From positions 1 to 64,000 of the forward strand of contig DXFM01000015.1 of NCBI GenBank assembly GCA_019114465.1: 64,000 bases of DNA, written 5' to 3'. The notes under the pieces were generated by a model that was given only the letters and a program-made list of their open reading frames with translations, made no database searches and was not told the DNA's origin. This document shows, piece by piece, positions 27,011 through 36,348 of the stretch; positions within the stretch are counted from its first letter, which is position 1; each line of letters begins with the position of its first letter. Made by a program: the position numbers and the translations under genes. Origin of the DNA: Candidatus Lachnoclostridium avicola (lineage in GTDB: Bacteria > Bacillota > Clostridia > Lachnospirales > Lachnospiraceae).

Positions 27011-28669
27011 ATGGATCAGAAGGAGAGAAGGACCATAGTGATCGGCCACAAGAATCCGGATACAGATTCCATCTGTTCGGCCATCGGCTATGCGAGCCTG
27101 AAGAGGGCTGTCACGGGAGGCCGGTATGTGCCGGCAAGAGCGGGCAGCATCAGCCGGGAGACCAAATTTGTCCTGGATTATTTCGGCGTGGAGGAGCCGG
27201 AGCTGGTCCGGGACGTGAGGACTCAGGTAAAAGATATTGAGATACGCAAGACAGCCGGTGTGAACCGGAATATTTCCCTGAAAAAAGCTTGGAATCTGAT
27301 GCAGGAGGCGGGGGTGGTGACCCTGCCGGTGTTAAAGGAAAACGGCACGCTGGAAGGCCTGATCACTGTGGGTGACATTACAAAGTCCTACATGAATGTG
27401 TATGACAGCAGCATCATGTCAAAGGCCAATACCCAGTACTCCAACATTGTGGAGACGTTGGAGGGACTGATCATCATCGGGGATGAGGACGCCTATTTCA
27501 ATCAGGGCAAAGTGCTGATTGCCGCGGCCAATCCGGACATGATGGAGTACTATATTCAGCCCCACGATCTGGTGATTCTGGGAAACCGGTATGAATCCCA
27601 GCTGTGCGCCATCGAGATGGAGGCGGACTGCATCATCGTCTGCGAGGGAGCGGCTGTGTCCATGACCATCCGGAAGCTGGCCCAGGAGAGAGGATGTACG
27701 GTGATGACTACTCCCTATGACGCGTTTACGGCGGCCAGACTGATCAATCAGAGCATGCCCATCAGCTATTTCATGAAGACGGAAAACCTGGTGACCTTTG
27801 AGAGAGACGATTACATTGAAGATATCCGTGATGTGATGGCCAGCAAACGGTACAGGGATTTCCCCATTCTGGACAAAGATGGAAAATACTGGGGCATGAT
27901 CTCCCGCCGGAACCTGCTGGGTGCCAGAGGAAAACAGGTCATTCTGGTGGACCACAACGAAAAAACCCAGGCAGTGGACGGAGTGGAGAGCGCGGAGATC
28001 ATGGAGATCATCGACCATCACAAATTGGGCACCATTGAGACCATTTCTCCGGTGTTTTTCCGCAATCAGCCTCTGGGCTGTACGGGCACCATTGTGTACC
28101 AGATGTATCAGGAAGCGGGAATCAAGCCGGAGAGGGAGATTGCCGGACTGCTGTGCAGCGCCATTATCTCGGACACGCTTCTGTTCCGTTCCCCCACCTG
28201 TACGGAGGTGGACAAGAGAGCGGCTCTGGAGCTGGCGGATATCGCGGGAATCCAGGTGGAGAAGTACGCCTCGGAGATGTTCGCGGCGGCCAGCGACCTG
28301 AAGGGAAAGACGGAGAGCGAGATCTTCTATCAGGATTTCAAGCGGTTTACCGCGGGCAAGAAGACCTTCGGCGTGGGCCAGATCAGCTCTGTGAACGCGG
28401 ACGAGCTGGAGGAATTAAAAGGCAGGCTGATTCCCTATGCCAGAAAAGAGCGGGAGGAGAAGGGCATGGATATGATGTTCTTCATGCTCACCAATATTCT
28501 GACGGAGTCCACAGATCTGATCTGCGAGGGCCAGGGTTCCGAGCAGATGGTGGTGTCCGCCCTTCACGGAACGGTGGACGAAAACTACGGCACGGTGGTC
28601 CATCTTCCGGGCGTGGTTTCCAGAAAGAAGCAGCTGATTCCTGCCATTATGCTGGCGGTACAGAACTGA
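27011..28669 (+). CDS. ppaC: Manganese-dependent inorganic pyrophosphatase with CBS and DRTGG domains
   Basis: Hydrolyses pyrophosphate to phosphate and drives biosynthesis forward. This is the long, regulated form of family II with 552 residues. The metal-binding start is IVIGHKNPDTDSICSAIGY. About 70-130 is a first CBS motif, about 140-250 a DRTGG-like insert, and about 250-300 a second CBS motif. Then come VDHNEKTQAVDG and MEIIDHHKLGTIET, the DHH motif, and the C-terminal DHHA2 part. CBS domains of such enzymes bind adenine nucleotides, so activity should respond to energy state. AGGAGG at 26996-27001 selects the ATG at 27011. Confidence 0.92.
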   Translation: MDQKERRTIVIGHKNPDTDSICSAIGYASLKRAVTGGRYVPARAGSISRETKFVLDYFGVEEPELVRDVRTQVKDIEIRKTAGVNRNISLKKAWNLMQEAGVVTLPVLKENGTLEGLITVGDITKSYMNVYDSSIMSKANTQYSNIVETLEGLIIIGDEDAYFNQGKVLIAAANPDMMEYYIQPHDLVILGNRYESQLCAIEMEADCIIVCEGAAVSMTIRKLAQERGCTVMTTPYDAFTAARLINQSMPISYFMKTENLVTFERDDYIEDIRDVMASKRYRDFPILDKDGKYWGMISRRNLLGARGKQVILVDHNEKTQAVDGVESAEIMEIIDHHKLGTIETISPVFFRNQPLGCTGTIVYQMYQEAGIKPEREIAGLLCSAIISDTLLFRSPTCTEVDKRAALELADIAGIQVEKYASEMFAAASDLKGKTESEIFYQDFKRFTAGKKTFGVGQISSVNADELEELKGRLIPYARKEREEKGMDMMFFMLTNILTESTDLICEGQGSEQMVVSALHGTVDENYGTVVHLPGVVSRKKQLIPAIMLAVQN

Positions 28670-28708
28670 TTTCAGCAAAAAAGCAGCTTTATTAATATTT
28701 CAGCGGAG

Positions 28709-28737
28709 AATGAGGGTGTACATTGCCCTCATTTTTT
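28709..28737 (+). terminator. Terminator after the pyrophosphatase gene
   Basis: AATGAGGG pairs with CCCTCATT across nine bases and is followed by a T-run. Confidence 0.85.
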
Positions 28738-28776
28738 GTTATTCTATAAGAAAACCTTATGAATGGGAGGAGAGCT

Positions 28777-29352
28777 ATGGCAAGACAGACGTGGAAACCG
28801 GGAAATATGGTCTATCCGGTGCCGGCAGCTATGGTTACAGTGGCTGACAAAGCAGGACATACAAATATTATCACAATAGCATGGACGGGGACGATCTGCT
28901 CAGATCCTCCGATGACCTATGTATCTGTGAAGCCGGAGCGGTATTCCCACCATATGCTGGAGGAGACCGGGGAATTTGTCATCAACCTGACCACCAGGAA
29001 AACTGCCTTCGCGGCGGATTACTGCGGTGTAAAATCCGGCCGGGATGTGGACAAGTGGAAGGAGACGGGACTGACGGCGGGAAAGGCGTCCAAAGTGGCT
29101 GTGCCTGTCATCGAAGAATGTCCGGTAAACATCGAATGCCAGGTGACGGAGGTGAAGCACCTGGGTTCCCACGACATGTTTATGGCGAAGGTGGTCGCGG
29201 TGGATGTGGATGAGAGCTATATGAATGAGAACGGAAAATTTGATTTAAACGGAACGGACCTGATCGCCTACTCCCACGGCGAATATCGAGTGCTGGGGGA
29301 GGCAGTGGGCAAATTCGGCTATTCCGTTCAGAAGAAAAGGCGGTCGGTATGA
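28777..29352 (+). CDS. Flavin reductase-family protein
   Basis: A 191-residue FMN-binding protein of the flavin reductase (DIM6/NTAB) family. Typical parts are VYPVPAAMVTVADKAGHTNI, IAWTGTICSDPPMTYVSVKP and GEFVINLTTRKTAFAADYCG. Many such proteins in anaerobes reduce flavins or act as FMN-containing electron carriers of uncertain partner. GGGAGGAGA just upstream selects the ATG at 28777 over one at 28759. It overlaps the shikimate kinase-like gene by four bases (ATGA). Confidence 0.88.
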   Translation: MARQTWKPGNMVYPVPAAMVTVADKAGHTNIITIAWTGTICSDPPMTYVSVKPERYSHHMLEETGEFVINLTTRKTAFAADYCGVKSGRDVDKWKETGLTAGKASKVAVPVIEECPVNIECQVTEVKHLGSHDMFMAKVVAVDVDESYMNENGKFDLNGTDLIAYSHGEYRVLGEAVGKFGYSVQKKRRSV

Positions 29353-29870
29353 AGACAAATGTGACGCTGATTGGGATGCCCGCATCCGGCAAGAGTACTC
29401 TGGGCCAGAGGCTGGCAGAGGCTTTGGACTTTGAGTTTGTAGATGTGGACAGGATCATTGAGGCAGAAGAAAAAAGACTTCTCAAAGAGATTATTGCCCA
29501 GGAGGGAGACGATGGTTTTCTGGAAATAGAAAACAGGATCAACGCTGCCCTGAAGATGGACGGATGTGTGATCGCTCCGGGAGGAAGCGTGATCTACGGG
29601 GCGGAAGCTATGGAGCATTTAAGGGATATCAGTATTGTGGTGTACTTAAAGCTGAGCTTTGAGGAGATGGCCCGCAGAATCGGAAACCCGGTGGAGCGGG
29701 GCGTGGTGCTGAAAAATGGGATGACTCTCCGAAAACTGTACGACGAGAGGACGCCCTACTATGAAAAATACGCGGATGTGACTTTTGACGAAATGGACAT
29801 GACGCCGGAGGAGTCGGCAGGACGGCTGGCGGAAATGATCAGGCAGGAGATGGCATCAGGGGAGAAATAA
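29349..29870 (+). CDS. aroK: Shikimate kinase-like protein
   Basis: A 173-residue P-loop kinase. Walker A is IGMPASGKSTLGQRLAEAL. DVDRIIEAEE has the Asp that contacts shikimate. APGGSVIYG stands for the Gly-rich loop and RRIGNPVERGVV for the lid region. The length fits AroK, which phosphorylates shikimate in aromatic amino acid synthesis. The other aro genes are absent from the window and the partner is a flavin reductase, so a related kinase with another substrate is possible. The start overlaps the previous stop. Confidence 0.78.
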   Translation: MKTNVTLIGMPASGKSTLGQRLAEALDFEFVDVDRIIEAEEKRLLKEIIAQEGDDGFLEIENRINAALKMDGCVIAPGGSVIYGAEAMEHLRDISIVVYLKLSFEEMARRIGNPVERGVVLKNGMTLRKLYDERTPYYEKYADVTFDEMDMTPEESAGRLAEMIRQEMASGEK

Positions 29871-29952
29871 GGCATTTTCCGGCGGAAAGGACTCTTCCGG
29901 AGACCATGTCCATCGGAACGAACTAAAAAGAGAAAAAGCTGATATAAGGCAT

Positions 29953-30005
29953 AAAAACGCCGGGGAGCGAGTGATTGCAAAATTCTCGCTCTCCGGCGTT
30001 TTTTC
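29953..30005. terminator. Bidirectional terminator
   Basis: AAAAACGCCGG with GGAGCGAG on the left pairs with CTCGCTC and TCCGGCGTTTTTT on the right. It has an A-run on one side and a T-run on the other. It serves both the kinase gene and the convergent MATE gene, whose stop lies one base away. Confidence 0.88.
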
Positions 30006-31361
30006 TCAGAGAGTGCTTCCCGACGCGGCACATTTTCTCAGGCAGTACCGGAATGCCGGGATCAGAAAGATGTCGGCGGCGATCCAGGCCATGGGGCTGG
30101 CAAAGCAGGCGGCGGGATAGCCGAAAATGGGCACCAGGCACATGCCGGCGAAGGTTCTGGCACACATTTCAAACACTCCCGCCAGGATGGCGAACTTGCT
30201 GAATCCCATGCCCTGAATGGAGAAGCGGACCACATTTACAAACACCAGGGGAATGTAGAACATGCTGTTTCCAAACAGAAACAGGGCCACATTGCCGATG
30301 GTGGCAGTCTCATCCGCGTCCAGGAAGAGGAGAGCCAGATAACGGCCGAAAAAGGTGAGCACCAGGAAGGCGATGACAGCGTAAACGCAGCCGATAATGG
30401 AAGCATACTTTACGCCTTCCCGCACCCGCCCGAATTTCCCTGCTCCCACGTTCTGGCCGGCCCAGGTGGCCATGGTGGCCCCCAGGGCGTCAAAGGGACA
30501 GCAGAAAAACTGGGTGATTTTGTTTCCCGCGGATACGGCAGCCACATACAGGGATCCCAGGCCGTTCACTGCCGTCTGCAGGATCACACTGCCGATGGCG
30601 GTGATGGAGTACTGCAGTCCCATGGGAATGCCGATACCGCAGAGAATCTTGATCATTCCCAGATTGAATCTGGTCTCGTCCTTTGACATTTTCAGGATGG
30701 GGAAGTGGGCGCGCATATAGAAGAAGCAGAGCACGCCGGAGACCGCCTGGGAGATTACAGTGGCGTAAGCCGCTCCGTCTACCCCCATTCCCATGACCAG
30801 GATGGTGAACAGATCCAGAAAAATATTGATGACGGAGGAGAGCAGCAGGAAGTAGACCGGTGTCCGGCTGTCCCCCAGGGAGCGGATAATACCGGCCAGA
30901 ATATTGTAGAGATAGGTGACCGGGATTCCCGCAAAAATGATAAATATATAGTCGTAGGCGCCCTGGATGATGTCGTCCGGGGTGTTCATCCACCGCAGGA
31001 TGTCCATGCAGAGGAAGCAGACAACCAGAGTCATCACCACGGAAAAAATCAGGGACAGCCAGCCGGCGTTGGCCACAAAGCAGCGGAGACCGTGATGGTC
31101 CCCAGCACCGAATTTCTGAGCCACGGGGATGGAAAATCCGCTGCACACGCCGGTGCAGAATCCAATGATCATAAAGTTGATGGAACTGGTGGATCCCACC
31201 GACGCCAGGGCACTCACACCCAGGTATTTTCCCACGATAATGGTGTCCACCATACTGTAAAACTGCTGAAATAAAAGCCCCAGCAGCATGGGCACGGCAA
31301 AGCCCAGGATCAGCTGAAAGGGAGAGCCTGTGGTCATATCTCTGATGTCGCTTTTTGCCAT
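30006..31361 (-). CDS. MATE-family exporter, second copy
   Basis: A 451-residue membrane protein with 12 hydrophobic segments. The early motif is ILGFAVPMLLGLLFQQFYSM. VDTIIVGKYLGVSALASVG follows, the commonest clostridial MATE signature. It is not closely similar to the MATE protein in the nucleoside operon. The start at 31361 (MAKSDIRDMTTGSP) has AAAGAGGT upstream; the longer frame begins in a region without coding character. It would export cationic drugs or metabolites by Na+ or H+ exchange. It appears to be expressed alone. Confidence 0.88.
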   Translation of the reverse strand: MAKSDIRDMTTGSPFQLILGFAVPMLLGLLFQQFYSMVDTIIVGKYLGVSALASVGSTSSINFMIIGFCTGVCSGFSIPVAQKFGAGDHHGLRCFVANAGWLSLIFSVVMTLVVCFLCMDILRWMNTPDDIIQGAYDYIFIIFAGIPVTYLYNILAGIIRSLGDSRTPVYFLLLSSVINIFLDLFTILVMGMGVDGAAYATVISQAVSGVLCFFYMRAHFPILKMSKDETRFNLGMIKILCGIGIPMGLQYSITAIGSVILQTAVNGLGSLYVAAVSAGNKITQFFCCPFDALGATMATWAGQNVGAGKFGRVREGVKYASIIGCVYAVIAFLVLTFFGRYLALLFLDADETATIGNVALFLFGNSMFYIPLVFVNVVRFSIQGMGFSKFAILAGVFEMCARTFAGMCLVPIFGYPAACFASPMAWIAADIFLIPAFRYCLRKCAASGSTL

Positions 31362-31577
31362 AATAGTACCTCTTTCCCCTGTTATCTTAAAATAGAGCGG
31401 GAATGACGGCATCTGCCAGCCATCCCTGCTTTTCAAAAACAACATTATAGACCGGTTTCCGGACCTTGTACAGATGGAAAGACGCCTTGGGGAAAATTTT
31501 GGCAATGCGGGGAAAAATGGCGGAAAAAATCCCGCCTTACTGGCAAAAATGATAGTCAGCAGGACGAGAAATCCCGC

Positions 31578-32294
31578 TTACCGGCAGGCGTCCACAAAAG
31601 CCGCGAACAGCTTCGCCGCATCCGGCTGGGAGGTGGTCAGATGTTCCGGGTGCCACTGGACGCCCAGGAGGAAGGGATAGTCCGGGGCATATACGGCCTC
31701 GATCATTTTGTCCGGGGCGTAGCCGCAGACTTCCAGCCCGGGTGCCACGTCCTTGATGGCCTGATGGTGCATGCTGTTCACCGCGATGGACGCGTGCTCT
31801 TCCCCCAGAATCCGGGAGAGGAGAGTGCCCGGGGTGATGTCTACGGTGTGGGAGGGCACCTTGTAGGCGAAAGGCTGACGGTGGGCGATGGAGAGCTCAG
31901 ATTTAAACTGAGAGGGGATATCCTGATAAAGAGTGCCACCCATGGCGGTGTTCAGAATCTGGATTCCCCGGCAGATACCGAAAATAGGTTTTCCAAACTC
32001 CATTACCAGGGGAACAAGGGCCATCTCCATGGAATCTCTGGGCTGGGAGACGTTGCCGCATTTGGCGTCGGTCTCCTCCCCATAGAGAAACGGATGGATA
32101 TCGTCCCCGCCGGTAAACAGTACGCCGTCCGTTAAAGTCACCAGGTCTCTCAAGTCGTCCTCCGTCACCTCCATGGGGAAGATCATGGGAATGCCGCCGG
32201 CATTGCGGATGGCCCGCAGATAGACGGAGTTGATGAAAAGTTTGTCATGTTCCGTGTCGTGGCTTGCAGTGATGCCAATCACAGGTCTTTTCAT
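31578..32294 (-). CDS. Class I glutamine amidotransferase-like hydrolase (peptidase C26, PuuD-like)
   Basis: A 238-residue enzyme. The nucleophile elbow is IFGICRGIQILNTAMGG, with the catalytic Cys. LLGVQWHPEHL carries the His and Glu of the triad. FTGGDDIHPFLYGEE is the oxyanion and substrate loop of the gamma-glutamyl-gamma-aminobutyrate hydrolase group. PuuD removes glutamate from gamma-Glu-GABA in putrescine breakdown, but no puu genes are nearby. Another gamma-glutamyl compound may be the substrate. ATCC-rich AAAGGAGGAAT lies before the start on the minus strand. Confidence 0.87.
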   Translation of the reverse strand: MKRPVIGITASHDTEHDKLFINSVYLRAIRNAGGIPMIFPMEVTEDDLRDLVTLTDGVLFTGGDDIHPFLYGEETDAKCGNVSQPRDSMEMALVPLVMEFGKPIFGICRGIQILNTAMGGTLYQDIPSQFKSELSIAHRQPFAYKVPSHTVDITPGTLLSRILGEEHASIAVNSMHHQAIKDVAPGLEVCGYAPDKMIEAVYAPDYPFLLGVQWHPEHLTTSQPDAAKLFAAFVDACR

Positions 32295-32341
32295 AAGGAT
32301 ATTCCTCCTTTTGCTATTTAAGATATATTATGAGAGATGAT

Positions 32342-32370
32342 AAAAGCCCCTTCCATCGGAAGGGGCTTTT
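32342..32370. terminator. Terminator of the PFL-ferredoxin operon
   Basis: AAAAGCCCCTTCC pairs perfectly with GGAAGGGGCTTTT over 13 base pairs with a 3-base loop. It lies just after the ferredoxin stop on the minus strand. Confidence 0.88.
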
Positions 32371-32388
32371 ATGTAATGCCAATCACAA

Positions 32389-32556
32389 TTAGCCTTCGAT
32401 TGCTCCTGTCGGGCAGGTAGCAGCGCAGGTACCGCAGTCAATGCAGGTATCAGCGTCGATTACGTACTTGCCATCCCCCTCAGAGATAGCGCCTACGGGA
32501 CACTCAGCTGCGCAGGAACCACAGGAAACACAGGTATCAGTAATTACATATGCCAT
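32389..32556 (-). CDS. 2[4Fe-4S] ferredoxin, clostridial type
   Basis: A 55-residue protein with two four-cysteine cluster motifs, CVSCGSCAAECP and CIDCGTCAATCP, each with the classic C-x2-C-x2-C-x3-C-P spacing. The N-terminus MAYVITDTC is standard for clostridial ferredoxins. AAGGAGG precedes the start on the minus strand. It carries low-potential electrons. Its place directly after the PFL activase gene suggests that it reduces the activase cluster, although such ferredoxins also serve hydrogenase and pyruvate:ferredoxin oxidoreductase. Confidence 0.96.
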   Translation of the reverse strand: MAYVITDTCVSCGSCAAECPVGAISEGDGKYVIDADTCIDCGTCAATCPTGAIEG

Positions 32557-32634
32557 TGTAAATACCTCCTTGAATAAATATTGTATAGATTACAATTTAT
32601 TTTATATTATAATTGTCAAATATTCAAGTGGAAA

Positions 32635-33393
32635 TTACTGTTTCCTTTGTTCTATTTTTGAAGCACGGATACCTTCCAGAATCACGGACCGGGCGCGGAC
32701 CGCGTCCTCTTTGGACAGGGGCGGAGTATCCTTTAAGGGGTATTCCAGACCCAGCTTCTCATACTTGATTTTTCCCATATCGTGATAGGGGAGAACGTCC
32801 AGGGCCTTTACATTTTTCAGGGTGCCGATGAACCGTCCCGTCTCGTACAGCCAGCGGCGGTTCATGGTGATGCCGGGAACTGCCACATGGCGGATCCACA
32901 CCGGTTTTCCCATATCACTCAGATATCTGGCAAAGGCCAGGATGGGAGCGTTTGGCTGGCCGCAGAGTTTTTTGTGTTCTTCCGGGTCAATATGCTTGAT
33001 GTCCAGAAGAATCAGGTCCGTCAGGGCGAGAAGGGCATTCAGCTTTTCCATGAAGACCGGATCCTCCGGCCGGAAGGTGATCCCGCAGGTGTCGATGCAG
33101 GTGTGGATCTTCTCCGCCTTCGCCAGAGAGAACAGCTCTGTGAGAAATTCCATCTGGAGAAGGGGTTCCCCGCCGGAAACGGTGATGCCCCCGTTTCGGT
33201 AAAAGCCTCTGGCGGAGTTGAACTGCCGGATGATCTCCTCAGCCTCCATCTCCTCAGCCCCGTCCATGGTCCAGGTGTCCGGGTTGTGGCAGTAGAGGCA
33301 GCGCATGGGACAGCCTTTTACGAAAACCACCAGTCTTACGCCGGGACCGTCCACAGTTCCGAAGCTTTCGATGGAATGAATGCGTCCTTTCAT
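32635..33393 (-). CDS. pflA: Pyruvate formate-lyase activating enzyme
   Basis: A radical SAM enzyme of 252 residues that abstracts hydrogen from the glycine of PFL to form the glycyl radical. It begins with IHSIESFGTVDGPGVRLVVF, the family start, followed by the CxxxCxxC cluster motif in KGCPMRCLYCHNPDTW. TVSGGEPLLQMEF binds SAM, and LLDIKHIDPEEHKKL follows. It lies downstream of the gene for the separate glycyl-radical subunit and upstream of a ferredoxin gene, all on the same strand. Confidence 0.95.
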   Translation of the reverse strand: MKGRIHSIESFGTVDGPGVRLVVFVKGCPMRCLYCHNPDTWTMDGAEEMEAEEIIRQFNSARGFYRNGGITVSGGEPLLQMEFLTELFSLAKAEKIHTCIDTCGITFRPEDPVFMEKLNALLALTDLILLDIKHIDPEEHKKLCGQPNAPILAFARYLSDMGKPVWIRHVAVPGITMNRRWLYETGRFIGTLKNVKALDVLPYHDMGKIKYEKLGLEYPLKDTPPLSKEDAVRARSVILEGIRASKIEQRKQ

Positions 33394-33458
33394 GTTCTGC
33401 CTCCTTGTCTGTCATTGGATATTGTGACTGAAATCTGACAACCGCCGTCCGACGGAAC

Positions 33459-33704
33459 TTAAATCGCTGTGTGGAAAGTACGGGAGATGACCTCGTCCTG
33501 CTGTTCCTTCGTCAGCTTGTTGAAGTTTACGGCGTAGCCGGAAACCCGGACAGTCAGCTGGGGATATTTCTCGGGATGGGCCTGAGCGTCCAGCAGAGTG
33601 TCCTTGGAAAATACGTTTACGTTCAAATGATGTCCGCCCTGGGCAGCATAGCCGTCCAGAAGGGAAACCAGGTTGTCGATCTGTGCTTCGTTGATATTTG
33701 CCAT
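33459..33704 (-). CDS. Separate glycyl-radical subunit of pyruvate formate-lyase (GrcA-like)
   Basis: An 81-residue protein equal to the C-terminal domain of ordinary PFL. It has [20 protein letters not shown] and [19 protein letters not shown], where the Gly of RVSGYA carries the radical, and ends in [17 protein letters not shown] lies nine bases before the ATG at 33704. The gene upstream encodes a PFL body that lacks exactly this domain, so I infer that the two form one split enzyme. In E. coli a similar stand-alone domain (GrcA/YfiD) repairs oxygen-cleaved PFL, but there the main enzyme still has its own glycine. Confidence 0.93.
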   Translation of the reverse strand: MANINEAQIDNLVSLLDGYAAQGGHHLNVNVFSKDTLLDAQAHPEKYPQLTVRVSGYAVNFNKLTKEQQDEVISRTFHTAI

Positions 33705-33729
33705 AGCTGTATATCCTCCTTGTAAAAAA

Positions 33730-35838
33730 TTATTCTCTGTCCAGTCCCTCAAACAGAGTGGGGCTGTCGCAGGCGCCGCCTTCGCAGCAGCCTCCGTCAA
33801 AGCCGGAGATCTCCACTTCCAGATCCCCCATAAAGACCTGTCCGTCTTTCCCTAAAGCGTCCGGGATAATGGAGAAGGTGTTGGAGATTCCGTCCTGGGC
33901 ATCCTTGAAGGGCAGCTTCGCCACAGACGCCAGGGAGGACACCGCACCGTGGGAATCCCGGTGATGCATGGGATTGGCCCCGGGAGCAAAGGGCTCGCCC
34001 GCCTTTCTTCCGTCGGGGGTGGATCCCGTATTCTTGCCGTACACCACGTTGGAGGTGATGGTCAGAATGGAAGTGGTGGGAATGCCGCCGCGGTAGGTGT
34101 GGTTGCCCCTCACATAATTCATGAAGGTGTGCACCAGCTCTGCGGCGATGGAGTCTACCCGGTCGTCGTTGTTGCCGTATTTGGGGAAGTCTCCTTCCAC
34201 TTCATAATCCACTACGATGCCGTTCTCATCCCGTACGGTTTTTACCTTTGCGTACTTGATGGCGGACAGGGAGTCGGCCACCACGGACAGTCCGGCGATT
34301 CCGGTGGCGAACCAGCGGGTCACCTTCTTGTCGTGAAGAGCCATCTGGATCCGCTCATAGCAGTACTTGTCGTGCATATAGTGGATGATGTTCAATGCGT
34401 TTACATATACGCCGGCCAGCCATTTCATCATGTCCTTGTAGGCGTCCATGACCTCGTCATAATCCAGGTACTCGGAGGTGATGGGACGGTATTTCGGTCC
34501 CACCTGCTTTTTGGAGATCTCGTCCACGCCGCCGTTGATGGCGTAGAGCAGGCATTTTGCCAGGTTGGCCCGGGCGCCGAAGAACTGCATTTCCTTGCCC
34601 ACCCGCATGGAAGAAACACAGCAGGCGATGGCGTAGTCGTCTCCGTGGGTCACTCTCATCAGGTCGTCGTTCTCGTACTGGATGGAAGAGGACATGATGG
34701 AAGTCTTGGCGCAGAACCGCTTGAAGTTCATGGGGAGCTTGGTGGACCAGAGCACCGTCAGGTTGGGCTCAGGAGCCGTTCCCAGGTTCTCCAGGGTGTG
34801 GAGATAGCGGTAGGACATTTTCGTCACCATGTGGCGGCCGTCGATTCCCATGCCGCCGATGGACTCCGTCACCCAGGTGGGGTCTCCGGAGAACAGGGCG
34901 TTGTACTCCGGCGTTCTGGCGAATTTCACCAGGCGCAGCTTCATGATAAAGTGATCCACAAACTCCTGGATCTCCTCCTCTGTGTACCGGCCTTCCGCCA
35001 GATCCCGCTGGGCGTAGATGTCCAGGAAGGTGGAGGTGCGTCCTAAGGACATGGCAGCTCCGTTCTGCTCCTTCACTGCGGCCAGATAGCCGAAATAGGT
35101 CCACTGGATGGCTTCTTTTACGTCCTTTGCCGGCTGGGAGATATCAAAGCCGTAGATCTCGCCCAGCTTCTTCAACTCCTTCAGGGCCCGGATCTGCTCT
35201 GACAGCTCCTCCCGCTCCCGGATCACGTCAGAATACATGATGGTGCGGGTGGTGGCCTTCTGCTCTTCCTTGTCCTCGATCAGACGGTCCACGCCGTAGA
35301 GAGCCACCCGGCGGTAATCGCCGATGATCCGGCCCCGGCCGTAGGCGTCGGGAAGTCCGGTGATGATGTGGCTGGAACGGCAGGCCCGCATCTCCGGCGT
35401 GTAGGCGTCAAATACGCCCGCGTTGTGGGTTTTTCTGTGGATGGTGAAAAACTCGCCGATTTCCGGATCTACTGTGTAGCCGTTTTCAGAACAGGCCTTC
35501 TCCGCCATGCGGATGCCGCCGTAGGGCTGCAGAGAACGCTTGAAGGGCTTGTCTGTCTGAAAGCCCACAATAGTTTCTTTTTCTTTATCTAAATACCCCG
35601 GTCCGTGGGAAGTGATGGTGGAAATAATCTTTGTGTCCATATCCAGAACTCCGCCGGCTTCCCGCTCTTTCCTGGAAAGCTCCATAACCTGATCCCAAAG
35701 ATCCTTTGTGTTCTGGGTTGGTCCCGCAAGGAATGCTTCATCGCCGTCGTAGGGGGTGTAGTTCTTCTGAATGAAATCTCTCACATTGATCTCTTTCTCC
35801 CATATGCCGCCGGTGAATGTACGCCATTCGTTTCTCAT
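33730..35838 (-). CDS. Pyruvate formate-lyase body, without glycyl-radical domain
   Basis: Converts pyruvate and CoA to acetyl-CoA and formate. The 702-residue protein has the active-site pair in [17 protein letters not shown], two adjacent Cys as in E. coli PflB, followed by [38 protein letters not shown] and the end of the barrel [20 protein letters not shown] are also present. It stops there with a Cys-rich tail [13 protein letters not shown] and no RVSGYA motif, which is encoded by the next gene. AAGGAGG selects the ATG at 35838. Full-length PFLs have about 740-760 residues; this body plus the 81-residue subunit gives 783. Confidence 0.92.
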   Translation of the reverse strand: MRNEWRTFTGGIWEKEINVRDFIQKNYTPYDGDEAFLAGPTQNTKDLWDQVMELSRKEREAGGVLDMDTKIISTITSHGPGYLDKEKETIVGFQTDKPFKRSLQPYGGIRMAEKACSENGYTVDPEIGEFFTIHRKTHNAGVFDAYTPEMRACRSSHIITGLPDAYGRGRIIGDYRRVALYGVDRLIEDKEEQKATTRTIMYSDVIREREELSEQIRALKELKKLGEIYGFDISQPAKDVKEAIQWTYFGYLAAVKEQNGAAMSLGRTSTFLDIYAQRDLAEGRYTEEEIQEFVDHFIMKLRLVKFARTPEYNALFSGDPTWVTESIGGMGIDGRHMVTKMSYRYLHTLENLGTAPEPNLTVLWSTKLPMNFKRFCAKTSIMSSSIQYENDDLMRVTHGDDYAIACCVSSMRVGKEMQFFGARANLAKCLLYAINGGVDEISKKQVGPKYRPITSEYLDYDEVMDAYKDMMKWLAGVYVNALNIIHYMHDKYCYERIQMALHDKKVTRWFATGIAGLSVVADSLSAIKYAKVKTVRDENGIVVDYEVEGDFPKYGNNDDRVDSIAAELVHTFMNYVRGNHTYRGGIPTTSILTITSNVVYGKNTGSTPDGRKAGEPFAPGANPMHHRDSHGAVSSLASVAKLPFKDAQDGISNTFSIIPDALGKDGQVFMGDLEVEISGFDGGCCEGGACDSPTLFEGLDRE

Positions 35839-36029
35839 GTCTGGGTTTCCTCCTTTGTTTTTTTTTGATGATGAGAACATTATATAGAAGGAGTGTATAC
35901 AGGTCAAGGCAGTTTCTTGTACTTTTTTTCATACTTTTCATATAGGAAATATTAAAAATTAAGAATGGCCTTGCCAAGCCGGCGGAAAAGTATTATAGTA
36001 AACATATCAACAAAAGGAGGAATTGCGGT

Positions 36030-36230
36030 ATGCAGATCAGCAAGGATATGTTGATCGGCGCTCTCGTCCAGATGGATGACTGCGTTGCGCCGATTTTAAT
36101 GAGAGCAGGAATGCACTGCTTAGGATGCCCGGCTTCCCAGGCAGAGTCTCTGGAGGAAGCGTGCATGGTTCACGGCATTGACTGTGACGTGCTGGTCAGC
36201 CAGTTAAATGAGATCCTGGCCGACAAATAA
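36030..36230 (+). CDS. DUF1858-type small Cys protein
   Basis: A 66-residue cytoplasmic protein. The key block is [20 protein letters not shown], with two Cys as in the DUF1858 domain, also found in hybrid-cluster-linked proteins and at the N-terminus of ScdA-type iron-centre repair proteins. AAAGGAGG lies before the ATG. It is divergent from the PFL operon and may take part in redox or iron-sulfur protection, which is inference. Confidence 0.82.
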   Translation: MQISKDMLIGALVQMDDCVAPILMRAGMHCLGCPASQAESLEEACMVHGIDCDVLVSQLNEILADK

Positions 36231-36245
36231 GGAAAACAGGTAATA

Positions 36246-36290
36246 AAAAGGCCTGTGAAATGTGTTTTGCGCACGTTTCACAGGCCTTTT
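36246..36290. terminator. Bidirectional terminator
   Basis: AAAAGGCCTGTGAAA pairs with TTTCACAGGCCTTTT. A further GTG/CAC pairing lies inside. It stands between the convergent DUF1858 and symporter genes. Confidence 0.87.
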
Positions 36291-36348
36291 GCGTGTTAAG
36301 CCGGCAGACGTATCTGATCGGCCTTAAAGCCGGGAGCGCCGGCAGGGG

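Noticed and set aside
31362-31577. A possible gene or RNA in the gap between the MATE and C26 hydrolase genes
   Set aside because: The 216 bases have no convincing frame with a ribosome site and only a weak GGCGG/CCGCC dyad.
33949-35046. A 365-codon plus-strand frame opposite the PFL body
   Set aside because: It is antisense to a conserved enzyme and low in complexity (His/Gly/Val-rich), with no ribosome site.
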